Source: CAYVLA01 sp964549615 [NCBI: uncultured Thermococci archaeon] (GTDB taxonomy: Archaea > CAYQAE01 > CAYVLA01). From it: DNA of 64,000 nucleotides. Below, piece by piece: positions 42,163-50,642 of this stretch. Positions within the stretch are counted from its first letter, which is position 1, and each line of letters starts with the position of its first letter. The stretch spans positions 1 to 64,000 of the forward strand of contig CAZJVP010000048.1 in assembly GCA_964549615.1 (NCBI GenBank), read 5' to 3'. The notes beneath the pieces are model-generated. The model saw nothing but the letters and a program-made list of their open reading frames with translations. It did not search any database and was not told the DNA's origin. A program made the position numbers and the translations under genes.

Positions 42163-45100
42163 ATGGATCTGCCGACGGAGCTCGAACAACTGCATGAAAT
42201 GCTCGAAAGGAGTCTGCTAGCACGCTTGGAGTGGAAATGCATTGGGCTGGACGTGCCCGGCGCCCACAGGGTCGTCTTCGACGACTCCGGTTGGTCGGGC
42301 CAGGGAGCGCTGGCTGGGCGGCTGTGGAACGTCGGGTGGTTCAGGACCCAATTCACCATCCCGGAACTCCTAGACGGCTGTGCCTTGGAGGTTTCACCGA
42401 TCATGGGGGGAAGGAGTCGGGTCTTCGTCAACGGCAGGCTGATCGGGAGTTGCGGTGCCGGCGGCTCGGTGCCGACCCCGAAGGTCAGGGGCGGGAGTGT
42501 CCTCACCCTGGCAATAAGGAACGAGAATGGCTGGATAAGCTATGAAAACCCGTGCCCTGCCACCATCAGGTGTGAGCGTCAGGCAATATTGCTTGGCATC
42601 TTCGAGGAACTCTTCTTCCTCCGGAGACTAGAGCAGGCCGGCGGCCGGGAGAGTTCTGAGATCAGCAGGTGCCTTGAGTCATTCTTGGAAGCGGTTGATC
42701 GGGAGGCGCTTGCCCACGGCCAGATCGATTGTTTCGTCCAGTCCCTCGCCAAGGCACGGGACGCGCTCCTGCCAGCTGCCAATCTATTGAAGCGCTATAC
42801 AATCTACGTCGTGCCACATTCCCATGTTGACCTAGCGTGGGGATGGACCTACGAGGAGACGAAGAGGATAATGAGGACGATCTTTGACCGGGCAACCGAG
42901 CTTCTGGATGATGACCCCAACTATACCTTCGCCCAGGACCAACCGCCGGCTTACAACCACCTAGAGGGAACGGGGCTCATGGAAAAGGTCGCCCGTTACG
43001 TCGGCGAGGGCAGGCTGGACCCCTGCGGGGCGATGTACTCGGAGCCCGAGGGCAACATGCCGTGCGGGGAATCCTTCGTCCGCCAGGTAATGCTCACCAA
43101 GAGATACTTTCAGGATAGGTTCGGCGCCGACCCGAAGGGGTGCTGGAATCTGGACTCCTTCAGCGGCCATTGCTGGAGCCTCCCCCAGATCCTGACGAAA
43201 TCCGGGGTGCGCTACTACACCTTCGCAAACTGGGGGAACCTCATCCCGGACGTGGAGTTCTGGTGGGAGGGGCCGGACGGATCGCGAGTTCTCGCCTACC
43301 ATCTTCCTTGCCACTACGATAGTGCACAGATGATGGAGCACAACAAGATACTCCAAAACTTCTTTGGCTATGCTTCCAGATCCAAATTCAAGCGCTTCAT
43401 GTTCCTCGACGGCGATGACCTAACTCCGCCCGTGCGCGACAGCATCGAGGGCGTCAAGTGGTTCAGCCAGTTGGCGGTCGGCCCAACGGTGAAGTTCTCC
43501 ACGCCGGCGAAGTTCTTTGAGGATCTGGAGAAGGACGACCTTTCAGCGATCCCCACCTACCGGGGGGAACTCGCCCAGCACCTCGATCCTAACGGCAGCA
43601 ACAACGCCGGGTCGTACACCACGCATTGCGAAGTCAAGAGAAGGAACAGGCTCTGTGAGAATCTCCTCCTGACGGCGGAGAAGTTCGGCTCCATCGCGAT
43701 GCTTCTTGGAATGGAGTTCCCGAGGGCGCTCATGCAACGGGGATGGGAGGCCGTGCTCCTCAACCAGATGCACGACATCCTGCCCGGTACCGCGATCAAG
43801 GAAGCCTATGAGGAGGCTCATCGCCGATACGATGAAGCGGAAGCGATCGCGAAGGAGACGATCGCGCTCTCCCTTGGACGGATCTCCGCAAGGATCGATA
43901 CCCGCGGCAAGGGGACGCCGATCGTAGTCTTCAATTCCCTCAGCTGGGAGAGAACCGATGTCGTTGAGGTGAAGGTCACCCTCGATCACACCTACAAGGC
44001 TTGGCCTAGGATCACCGGGCCCGACGGAGAAGAGGCCGAGTGCCAGGTGCTGCACGACAGCCGGGGAACGTTCGACAAGACCAATAGAAGCATGACCATC
44101 CTCTTCGTCGCAAGAAAGGTGCCGGCCCTGGGCTACAAGCTCTACCGCCTCACCCTAGACGGCAGGCGCCCACGGTCCGCGGGGAGGGTCTCCAAGGTGA
44201 GCCAGTTCACCCTGCAGAACGAGTATCTGGAAGCCGTGATCGATGCTCAAACCGGCCTCGTCCGATCGCTGAAGCGGGGAGGGCGGGAGTTCATTTCGGG
44301 ACCCGAGGGCTTCCTGTTGGTAAGGTACCTAGATAGCGGCGACCCCTGGCACATCAGGCTCGTCGGGGATGCCTCCAAGCTCATACGCGCCCAGTCGGTG
44401 GAACTTGTGGAGGCCGGCCCTGTCCGCACCACGGTGAGGATCTGCAGGAAGGATGGGAACACCCAGATCGTTCAGGAGGTGTCGTTGTGCAAGTCCGTGC
44501 CAAGGCTTACTTGCCGGACGACCTTGGACTGCGGCGACCTTTACGTCCTGTTCAAGGCCTCGGTTCCGGTCAATGTCGGTCCGGCCAAGGCCACCTTTGA
44601 GATACCTTTCAGCACGATCTCCAGAGAGGCCGCGGGCATCGACAGGCCGGCGCAGAACTGGGTTGATTTGTCCGACGGGGAGCGCGGCCTCGCCGTCCTG
44701 AACGATGGCAGGTACGGCTACGACATAGATGGCGGAAGAAGGATCAGGTTAACGTTGCTGAGGAACCCTAAGGGACATCGCTCCAACGAGGGAACGGACT
44801 CCGGCCCCCACTCAACCTCGCTGGGTCTCTTCCCGCATGAAGGTGACTGGACATCCGGGGTAGTCCGCCAGGGCCTGGAGTTCAACAACCCCCTGCTCTG
44901 CCACGTGGACAGCCCGCACGAAGGCGACCTTCCCACCGCTTTGTCGTTTCTCTCCCTCTCGGCCCCCAATGTGGTGGTGTCCTGCCTTAAGCCCCACGAG
45001 GACTCCAAAGACCTTGTCCTGCGCATCTATGAGGCCCACGGATCCCGTGTCGACGATGCCGGGATACGGGGCAGGATCGGGTTCGAGGGACTGGAGGAGA

Positions 45101-45213
45101 TCGACATGACGGAGAGGGAAACGGTGGGGACGCTTGCTGGGAAGGCACCCGTTGTGCTCTCCCCTTATGAGATCAAGACCTTGAGGATGAAGGCGCCGCG
45201 GATTCGATTTTGA
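42163..45213 (+). CDS. Alpha-mannosidase, glycoside hydrolase family 38
   Basis: A 1016-residue retaining alpha-mannosidase. An N-terminal sugar-binding beta domain (WFRTQFTIPE, VFVNGRLIGSCG) is followed by the catalytic domain starting at YVVPHSHVDLAWGWTYEETK, with zinc ligands His and Asp (about H219, D223). The likely nucleophile is the Asp in CWNLDSFSGHCW (about D331). Further family blocks: YTFAQDQPPAYNHLE, GRLDPCGAMYSEPEGNMPCG and LLNQMHDILPGTAIKEAYEE. The C-terminal half is the usual beta-sandwich region. No signal peptide, so it acts in the cytoplasm, probably recycling mannose-containing glycans. GTG 42157 is an alternative start. Confidence 0.95.
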   Translation: MDLPTELEQLHEMLERSLLARLEWKCIGLDVPGAHRVVFDDSGWSGQGALAGRLWNVGWFRTQFTIPELLDGCALEVSPIMGGRSRVFVNGRLIGSCGAGGSVPTPKVRGGSVLTLAIRNENGWISYENPCPATIRCERQAILLGIFEELFFLRRLEQAGGRESSEISRCLESFLEAVDREALAHGQIDCFVQSLAKARDALLPAANLLKRYTIYVVPHSHVDLAWGWTYEETKRIMRTIFDRATELLDDDPNYTFAQDQPPAYNHLEGTGLMEKVARYVGEGRLDPCGAMYSEPEGNMPCGESFVRQVMLTKRYFQDRFGADPKGCWNLDSFSGHCWSLPQILTKSGVRYYTFANWGNLIPDVEFWWEGPDGSRVLAYHLPCHYDSAQMMEHNKILQNFFGYASRSKFKRFMFLDGDDLTPPVRDSIEGVKWFSQLAVGPTVKFSTPAKFFEDLEKDDLSAIPTYRGELAQHLDPNGSNNAGSYTTHCEVKRRNRLCENLLLTAEKFGSIAMLLGMEFPRALMQRGWEAVLLNQMHDILPGTAIKEAYEEAHRRYDEAEAIAKETIALSLGRISARIDTRGKGTPIVVFNSLSWERTDVVEVKVTLDHTYKAWPRITGPDGEEAECQVLHDSRGTFDKTNRSMTILFVARKVPALGYKLYRLTLDGRRPRSAGRVSKVSQFTLQNEYLEAVIDAQTGLVRSLKRGGREFISGPEGFLLVRYLDSGDPWHIRLVGDASKLIRAQSVELVEAGPVRTTVRICRKDGNTQIVQEVSLCKSVPRLTCRTTLDCGDLYVLFKASVPVNVGPAKATFEIPFSTISREAAGIDRPAQNWVDLSDGERGLAVLNDGRYGYDIDGGRRIRLTLLRNPKGHRSNEGTDSGPHSTSLGLFPHEGDWTSGVVRQGLEFNNPLLCHVDSPHEGDLPTALSFLSLSAPNVVVSCLKPHEDSKDLVLRIYEAHGSRVDDAGIRGRIGFEGLEEIDMTERETVGTLAGKAPVVLSPYEIKTLRMKAPRIRF

Positions 45214-45644
45214 AGAAGATGCACGTATCCGGGACGATACGCTGGCCGGTCAGACTTCCTGCTCGACGAGCCATAGTTTCCGAGCTGCATCCAAGCATGG
45301 AGGTTCGGGTCAACTTCCTCGGGCTCCTTCCTCTGTAGATCCGAAGGAGACTCATCCGGTGGCCGGAACCTCTTCTCCGAGGTCCTCTTCCCCGATCTGG
45401 CTCATCTAGCGGAGAGAAGCGACAGGGAAAAGCCCAAGAGTGAAACCGGCCTGGGCTAGGCATCCCCAGCGCAGAGCACCCATGTCCCATCGGCCATCTG
45501 GCTCCCCTTGAATCCGCTCGCTAGGTTCGTCGTGGGGAGATGGCGATACGATGATAACGGGGCCGCCTGCTTCCTAGAAGATGGCGGGTTCCGTCGAGAC
45601 CTTAAATAGCGCCTTCGCCCTGGCGGAGTGACAAGGGTGTCCGC
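45214..45644. other. Intergenic region between GH38 and the GNAT gene
   Basis: About 430 bp with no gene recognised. A TATA-like CCTTAAATAG near 45600-45610 precedes the acetyltransferase start by about 35 nt. Confidence 0.45.
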
Positions 45645-46148
45645 ATGATGATACGGTTCTACAGGAAGGGCGATTCGGAATCGATGCAAAGGATAGCGCC
45701 TCGCGCGTTCATGGGGTTGGGACTTGCCCGCTATGCCATCGACAAGGACCTTGACCGCAAACGGGTGGCCGAGTACTACGCCCGGGAGGCCTCCGGCTAC
45801 GCCGAAAGGGCGGAAAGGCGGGAGAGAACATTGCGGGTGATCGTCGCAGAGGACTCCGGCAACGTGGTCGCATACATCGTGGTCGCCATCGATGAAGCCA
45901 ACTCGGAGCAGTTCGGGCTCAGATGGGGCCGGATAGTGTCCCTCGCAGTCGACCCGGACCACCAGGGAAGGGGCATAGGCAAGATGCTCGTCGCCCGGGC
46001 TCTCGACTGGCTTCGCTCAATGGGCGCCGCCTACGTCGAGGTCCTCACCGACCAGAACAACGTCGCAGCCCAACGAGCATACGAGGCAAACGGATTCCGC
46101 GCCGTCTACGCGAGCATAACGTTCTCGAGGCGCATTGCGCCTACCTAG
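45645..46148 (+). CDS. GNAT-family N-acetyltransferase (RimI-like)
   Basis: A 167-residue acetyltransferase. The acetyl-CoA-binding motif A is SLAVDPDHQGRGIGKMLVAR and motif B is LTDQNNVAAQRAYEANGFRA. The N-terminal part (RFYRKGDSESMQRIAPRAF) is typical of RimI-type enzymes acting on protein N-termini, but the substrate cannot be predicted. The 3' end overlaps the convergent TyrRS gene by 8 bp. Confidence 0.9.
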   Translation: MMIRFYRKGDSESMQRIAPRAFMGLGLARYAIDKDLDRKRVAEYYAREASGYAERAERRERTLRVIVAEDSGNVVAYIVVAIDEANSEQFGLRWGRIVSLAVDPDHQGRGIGKMLVARALDWLRSMGAAYVEVLTDQNNVAAQRAYEANGFRAVYASITFSRRIAPT

Positions 46149-47226
46149 TTACCTCAGCGCTCCTGACCAACTCGTAGAGACGGTTCGCGTTCCTGTTCCT
46201 CTCGAAATGCTCCCTGATGGGCGCGACGAGCTGATCGAGCGCCTCAGCGACGGCGTTCTTCAGGTCGAGAGGATGTATTTCCCCCGCCGCGTACAGGCGC
46301 TCCAACTCCTGGTAGCTTTCAACTTCCAGATTCCCCCCGTATTTGGCAGGCCTTTCCACGCGTAAGGATCTCAGCTTCCTGAAAACTATGTATTTCGAGT
46401 ACTCAAGCATGGGGTTGTTTTGCACCTCCTTGGGCGGGCAATAGGCCGCCCTGACTTTTCTCCTGATGGCCTCGGGGCTGTCGTGGACGTAGATGCAGCT
46501 CTCAGGCAGGGACTTGCTCATCTTGGAGGTTATCGCCGCGTCCATTCCCGCCTCCGTCTCGAAGCCCTCGCCCTTCCTCAATCCCTGGAGGCCCATCAGT
46601 ATGTGGTGGTGGACCGCCACCGGCTTCCAAAGCCCGATCTTGGGACCGATCTCCCTTGCGAGGATGTTGGCCCTTCTCTGGTCAACGCCGAGCTGGCATA
46701 TGTCGCACTTGAGTTGGAAGATGTCGGAGACCTGCATGGCAGGGTAGAAGAACTGCGCCACGTCCTGGAGCTCGCCCTGCTTTCGTCCCATGATCGTCAA
46801 GCAGCGCTGCATCCTGCTGAGCGTGGTGTTCTTTGCAATGAGGATGACCCGTTTCCAGTACTCGCTGTCCATGTTCTCACTGGCCCAGAGGACCTCGACC
46901 CTGTTGGTGTCGACGCCAGCCGCCTTCCAGACCTCGATGAAATACTCGCCCACCTTCCGGATCTTGTCGAGATCCCCTCCCATCTTGTTGTTGATCCACG
47001 CGTACCAGTCGGCGAGCCAGAGCTTGAACCTGATCCCAGCATCCAAGAGATCCTGAAGGTTTATCGCCCTGTAGAGGGCGAAGTGTATGGGGGCAAGCCC
47101 CGAGGGCTCGAACCCATCATAGGCTATGGGATGATCCTTGCTCTCAAGAAGCTGCCTGAGCTCCTCCTCCGTTATGATTTCCTCGCCCACCCTTCTGATG
47201 AGCTCAAGCTTCGTCTCGACGTCCAT
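46141..47226 (-). CDS. tyrS: Tyrosyl-tRNA synthetase, archaeal type
   Basis: A 361-residue class I aminoacyl-tRNA synthetase. The HIGH-like motif lies in DGFEPSGLAPIHFALYRA and KMSKS in TSKMSKSLPESCIYVHD. The active-site block MQVSDIFQLKCDICQLGVDQ is typical of TyrRS. The length (about 360) and absence of a C-terminal S4 domain are archaeal/eukaryotic traits. Confidence 0.97.
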   Translation of the reverse strand: MDVETKLELIRRVGEEIITEEELRQLLESKDHPIAYDGFEPSGLAPIHFALYRAINLQDLLDAGIRFKLWLADWYAWINNKMGGDLDKIRKVGEYFIEVWKAAGVDTNRVEVLWASENMDSEYWKRVILIAKNTTLSRMQRCLTIMGRKQGELQDVAQFFYPAMQVSDIFQLKCDICQLGVDQRRANILAREIGPKIGLWKPVAVHHHILMGLQGLRKGEGFETEAGMDAAITSKMSKSLPESCIYVHDSPEAIRRKVRAAYCPPKEVQNNPMLEYSKYIVFRKLRSLRVERPAKYGGNLEVESYQELERLYAAGEIHPLDLKNAVAEALDQLVAPIREHFERNRNANRLYELVRSAEVTR

Positions 47227-47280
47227 GTTACATGCAGCCTCCGCCGCTGTGATTAGTGTTTCCCAGGGCGGGCCTCGGAC

Positions 47281-48108
47281 CTAGCTCGACTTAGCGCCGA
47301 TCCAGTTGATGGCCATGGGGCCAGCGCCGAACCCGGTCTCCGTGGTTACGAACTGGATGATCCCAGCATGGCCAAACATGTACAGCGTGTCGAGGGTTAC
47401 CTCCAGATGCACCCTCTCCCCCGCCGAGAGGTCATGGAAATGAAGCATGCCAAACGGGGCCTCGGCGATGCTGGCGCACGGCTCCTCGCCCGGGGCGGAC
47501 TTGGACTTGAAGCAGATCGATTCCCTGGGGGATGTGTACCTGATGCTGCTGATGACAGTGTTCCGCGAGAAGAAGAAATCCCTGTACCCGCAGAATGTGC
47601 TAACCCTGCCTCCCTCGCCGACGAGGAGTGCGTAGACCGTGTAGACCGACCCAAGGATCTCCTCTCCTGCTAGGGCGGCCATAGCGTCGGTGAAGTCGAA
47701 GAGGTACATCTTCCCGCCGAGTTCCAGCTCAAAGACTTGGTATGTCGGCTGTCCACCCAACTGGGCCTGCATGGAGTCGAGGAAGGCCTTTGTCTCCCTA
47801 AACCTAGGCACGTTCGCGATCATGTCCTCAAGACTGCGCCCCGTCGTCTCATTCCACGGCTTGACCAGCGGCACGGAGAGGTTCACTAGGAAATGAAACC
47901 GAACTACTAGGTCCGGAAGGTCGCGGACCGCCATCAAGTCTATGGAGTAGCTAGGCGACCCGGGCACGCCGCCGGGGATGTCGCTAGGCGTGCGCTGGGC
48001 GAGGACCCTGACGACCTCCTTCTCACGGATGCCGAAAGTCAAGAAGGAGACAAGCGTCGTGATGACGAGTATGATTGCAAGGAAGCCCGCCAGGCGCCGG
48101 TCAACCAC
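47281..48108 (-). CDS. Small single-pass partner protein, family copy 1
   Basis: A 275-residue protein. After VDRRLAGFLAIILVITTLVS (membrane helix) comes an extracytoplasmic domain. Its second half has the cysteine motifs VSTFCGYRDF and ESICFKSKSAPGEE. The first is followed by strands ending in GERVHLEVTLDTLYMFG. The protein encoded at 54293-55072 has the same plan (DRQLIGVLAVSLVAATLVTL; TTCYGFF; ETCFKG; GSRVDVLYYIDG), and both follow a GATase1-like gene, so I treat them as one family. The start GTG 48108 overlaps the preceding stop by 8 bp. Confidence 0.7.
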   Translation of the reverse strand: MVDRRLAGFLAIILVITTLVSFLTFGIREKEVVRVLAQRTPSDIPGGVPGSPSYSIDLMAVRDLPDLVVRFHFLVNLSVPLVKPWNETTGRSLEDMIANVPRFRETKAFLDSMQAQLGGQPTYQVFELELGGKMYLFDFTDAMAALAGEEILGSVYTVYALLVGEGGRVSTFCGYRDFFFSRNTVISSIRYTSPRESICFKSKSAPGEEPCASIAEAPFGMLHFHDLSAGERVHLEVTLDTLYMFGHAGIIQFVTTETGFGAGPMAINWIGAKSS

Positions 48109-49324
48109 TTAAACCGCCTCCCCTCGTCACCTTGACCTCCCTGTAGAGCCTCCTCTTCACCATCAGCGTCCAGACCACGAATCCGCATATGAGCCCAGTC
48201 GCGCTGACGACGAGCCATTCCGTGATGAAGATCCAGAACAGGGCCAGATCCCTTGCCTCGAGGGCTAGGTCATAGGCCTCCTGAAGCATCCCGAAGACCT
48301 CATCTGCGATCTGCTTGCTCTCCACAAGTTCCAGGTCGACGAAATGCTTCTTGGCTTCCTTCAGCCGCGCGTCGGCTTCCGAGAGCTTCCTGTCGACCTT
48401 CCTCGTGTCGGCGCCGAACTTGCTGATGAAGTCGATCGTCCCGGTGATCACCTGGGTCTCGTCGTAGACGTCCTTGAAGCGCTGGCGGGTGGCGTGAAGG
48501 AGGTTGATGTCGGAAGGGGGCGTAAGCCCCGCTAGGAAATACACCATATTGCACACGAAGTCAGGATAGTGTTTCCAACGGATGAATCCCCGGCCAGCGG
48601 ATCCCCCCCGGAAGCCGGGCGCTGATGCAAAGAACCGGCCCTTGCCCACGTCCCACCAGACCCACCCAGGGTCCCTGAGGCCCACGCCGGTGCCACCCAG
48701 GCGGATCACCTGCGAGAGCTCGTGCGCACCCTCCTTCAGTTCGACGACGTTGTACCCGCCGAAGACGTTGTGCTGCTCATACTCGTCCCAAGGCACGCTG
48801 CGTATGAAAGCATCATCTGGAGCCGTGACGACGGTCTTCCCGTCGGGGCCGTATGTGCTTGTGCACTTGACCGGCATCACCTCGCTGAGAACCGTTGCAT
48901 CCCACGAGGGGAAGCCGGCACCGCCCCCGAACGACTCAAATCCGCCAGCCATGAACAAGCCAAGCGCGCTGTCCCTGCAGGCGTCGGCCATCCACTGGAT
49001 GGTGTTTGGAGGAAAGGCGTACCACGTCGTATCATCCAAGCCGATGATGTCGCAGCTAGCCACCATGCTGGCCTTGGTCCTGGGCATGTAAAGGCGCATG
49101 GCCCTCTGAACCAGGGTACTTGGAAGGCCGTACATGTTCCCGGCGATGGGCGTCGCGGAGATCAGGGGGTCGAATTTGTAAACCTGGTAAGGGCATGCCG
49201 CAAACGGCTGCCCGATGTAGATGACCCGGATGACGCCGGTTTCTGGATCGCGCTTCAACTCCTTGCCTGCTGCCGTCGCAAGGAGGAGGATAGCACATAT
49301 GCCCAGAACGGCCCCCGGCCGCAT
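48101..49324 (-). CDS. Membrane-anchored GATase1-like protein, paralogue C
   Basis: A 407-residue paralogue. Signal peptide GAVLGICAILLLATAAGKEL, then the GATase1-like domain (VIRVIYIGQPFAACPYQVYK at its start, ASCDIIGLDDTTWYAF, SALGLFMAGGFESFGGGAGF, PVKCTSTYG). This copy has several extra cysteines. A coiled-coil-like stretch (about 300-350) precedes the conserved membrane end ALFWIFITEWLVVSATGLIC and GFVVWTLMVKRRLYREV. The gene is followed by its small partner with an 8-bp overlap. A TATA box lies at 49349-49359. Confidence 0.75.
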   Translation of the reverse strand: MRPGAVLGICAILLLATAAGKELKRDPETGVIRVIYIGQPFAACPYQVYKFDPLISATPIAGNMYGLPSTLVQRAMRLYMPRTKASMVASCDIIGLDDTTWYAFPPNTIQWMADACRDSALGLFMAGGFESFGGGAGFPSWDATVLSEVMPVKCTSTYGPDGKTVVTAPDDAFIRSVPWDEYEQHNVFGGYNVVELKEGAHELSQVIRLGGTGVGLRDPGWVWWDVGKGRFFASAPGFRGGSAGRGFIRWKHYPDFVCNMVYFLAGLTPPSDINLLHATRQRFKDVYDETQVITGTIDFISKFGADTRKVDRKLSEADARLKEAKKHFVDLELVESKQIADEVFGMLQEAYDLALEARDLALFWIFITEWLVVSATGLICGFVVWTLMVKRRLYREVKVTRGGGLSG

Positions 49325-49348
49325 TGGTCCGAAAACACGCCGATTTGT

Positions 49349-49359
49349 CGATTTAAATA
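49349..49359 (-). promoter_or_regulatory. TATA box of the paralogue C pair
   Basis: Minus strand AATATTTAAAT, about 25-35 nt upstream of ATG 49324. Confidence 0.6.
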
Positions 49360-49472
49360 TTCCGGCAATGATATGATGACTGGAAGCGAAGGACAGCCGG
49401 TCTGCCCGGTGCTGCCGCGGCCGTTGAACGGCTAGGCACCCCCCGGGCTTGTTCCTCGGCAGAGGCCCATCC

Positions 49473-50036
49473 TCACTGGATCAGCTCCGCAAACAGCGCC
49501 CTAACCAGCCCCTTTTCCGATCTTCCCGCGCGAAGGGCGCGAAGCACTGAGTTCGCAAGATCGTCCAGCGACACCCTGGTTACCACCTCGTAGTAGAGAG
49601 GATCGATCTTGACCCTTGTAACGATTCTGCAAGGGACCGGTACGACGGTGTACGCATCAACGCCATAGCTGGAGGGGACGTCCGGAATCCGGCGCATCAA
49701 CAGCCTCCCGGCCTCCTTCGAGAGCGACGCCGCTATGTCGTCGCGGATCAGAAGGTTGTGGCGAAGCCCGGCGACGAACTCCCGGATCCGCAACTCACGG
49801 TCAATGAGGATGTCCATGACATCGCCCATCCTCCTTTCCCTCCGGTCAAGGACCCATCCTGGGCTCTTTGATTCGAAACCGTCCTGGGGCGGCATTGTGG
49901 TAGCGTTCGGCACCACGAATGAGTCTCCCCTGAGCTGGGCGAGCCTAGCATCCAGGTACACGGTTCTTGATCGGAGGAGTGATCTCTGACGGGCTCGAAA
50001 GCACCATGCCCTCAGGCTAGATCCTGAGAATATCAC
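49473..50036 (-). CDS. Hypothetical protein
   Basis: A possible protein of up to 187 residues with no membrane segment and no recognised family. It contains RRMGDVMDILIDRELRIREF followed by an amphipathic region, then YTVVPVPCRIVTRVKIDPLY and a helical C-terminus. The frame opens at GTG 50036; GTG 49961 (YLDARLAQLRGDSF) may be the true start. No ribosome-binding site or TATA box is clear for either. The frame is convergent to nothing and lies alone. Confidence 0.45.
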   Translation of the reverse strand: MIFSGSSLRAWCFRARQRSLLRSRTVYLDARLAQLRGDSFVVPNATTMPPQDGFESKSPGWVLDRRERRMGDVMDILIDRELRIREFVAGLRHNLLIRDDIAASLSKEAGRLLMRRIPDVPSSYGVDAYTVVPVPCRIVTRVKIDPLYYEVVTRVSLDDLANSVLRALRAGRSEKGLVRALFAELIQ

Positions 50037-50218
50037 GTCCCCTATCCTCGCCTTGCCGTGCCTGCGCGCCGACAGCAGGCTTCTGACCGAGATCAGATCG
50101 GAAGGATGTTCGGACGACGTCCGGCCCCGCTCCGACGAATCGTTTTGGCAACAGCCGGATAACGGTTTCGGTCCTTGGAGCTGCTGCGGAGGCTGGGAAT
50201 CTACGCCGTCAGGGGTGG

Positions 50219-50229
50219 AAAATTATATC
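50219..50229 (+). promoter_or_regulatory. TATA box of the zinc-ribbon gene at 50262
   Basis: AAAATTATATC, about 33-43 nt upstream of ATG 50262. It sits inside a longer open frame starting at 50175, showing that this frame's upstream part is not coding. Confidence 0.5.
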
Positions 50230-50261
50230 AGAAGGACGCCAGATCGAGCGGGCAGGTCCAA

Positions 50262-50507
50262 ATGGCCGATGACCAACAGACCTGCCCGAAGTGCGGCGTC
50301 CCGATGCCCGTGGCAGACCAGATGATGCTCGTCGAGCCCAAGCACATCAGGATCGTCCTTCTATACCGGTGTCCGGAGTGCGGGACGACCGTGGACTGGA
50401 AGGCACGGGTCGAAAAAGGAAAGATGCCGTGGGTGAGGAAGACCGTCTACCGTGGTGAGTCGCTAGGCTTCGCGTTTCCCAAGAAAACGGCCAAACCAGA
50501 GGCTTGA
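50262..50507 (+). CDS. Small zinc-ribbon protein
   Basis: An 81-residue protein with one zinc ribbon: CPKCGVPMPVADQM and, about 30 residues later, YRCPECGTTVDWKARVEKGK. The basic tail (VRKTVYRGESLGFAFPKKTA) might bind nucleic acid. ATG 50262 is chosen over 50175 because a TATA box lies between the two. No partner known. Confidence 0.7.
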   Translation: MADDQQTCPKCGVPMPVADQMMLVEPKHIRIVLLYRCPECGTTVDWKARVEKGKMPWVRKTVYRGESLGFAFPKKTAKPEA

Positions 50508-50642
50508 GGAATCAGGCCCAGCCTGAGCAAAGTCCGCGTCAGCCGCATCCGCCCTGTCTTCGCTTGACCCGCGATGTCCTTGCCTTGGAGGCCAATCACG
50601 CTCGTTTCCATTTTTCAAAGCCTCTGATGTCGCGATGGCTCG

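Noticed and set aside
41291-42223. Full-length reading of the PrsW frame from 42223
   Set aside because: The extra 56 codons lie upstream of the TATA box and encode no membrane segment or conserved motif.
49368-49390. A C/D-box guide RNA
   Set aside because: A C-box-like ATGATGA is present but no D box (CTGA) follows at a suitable distance.
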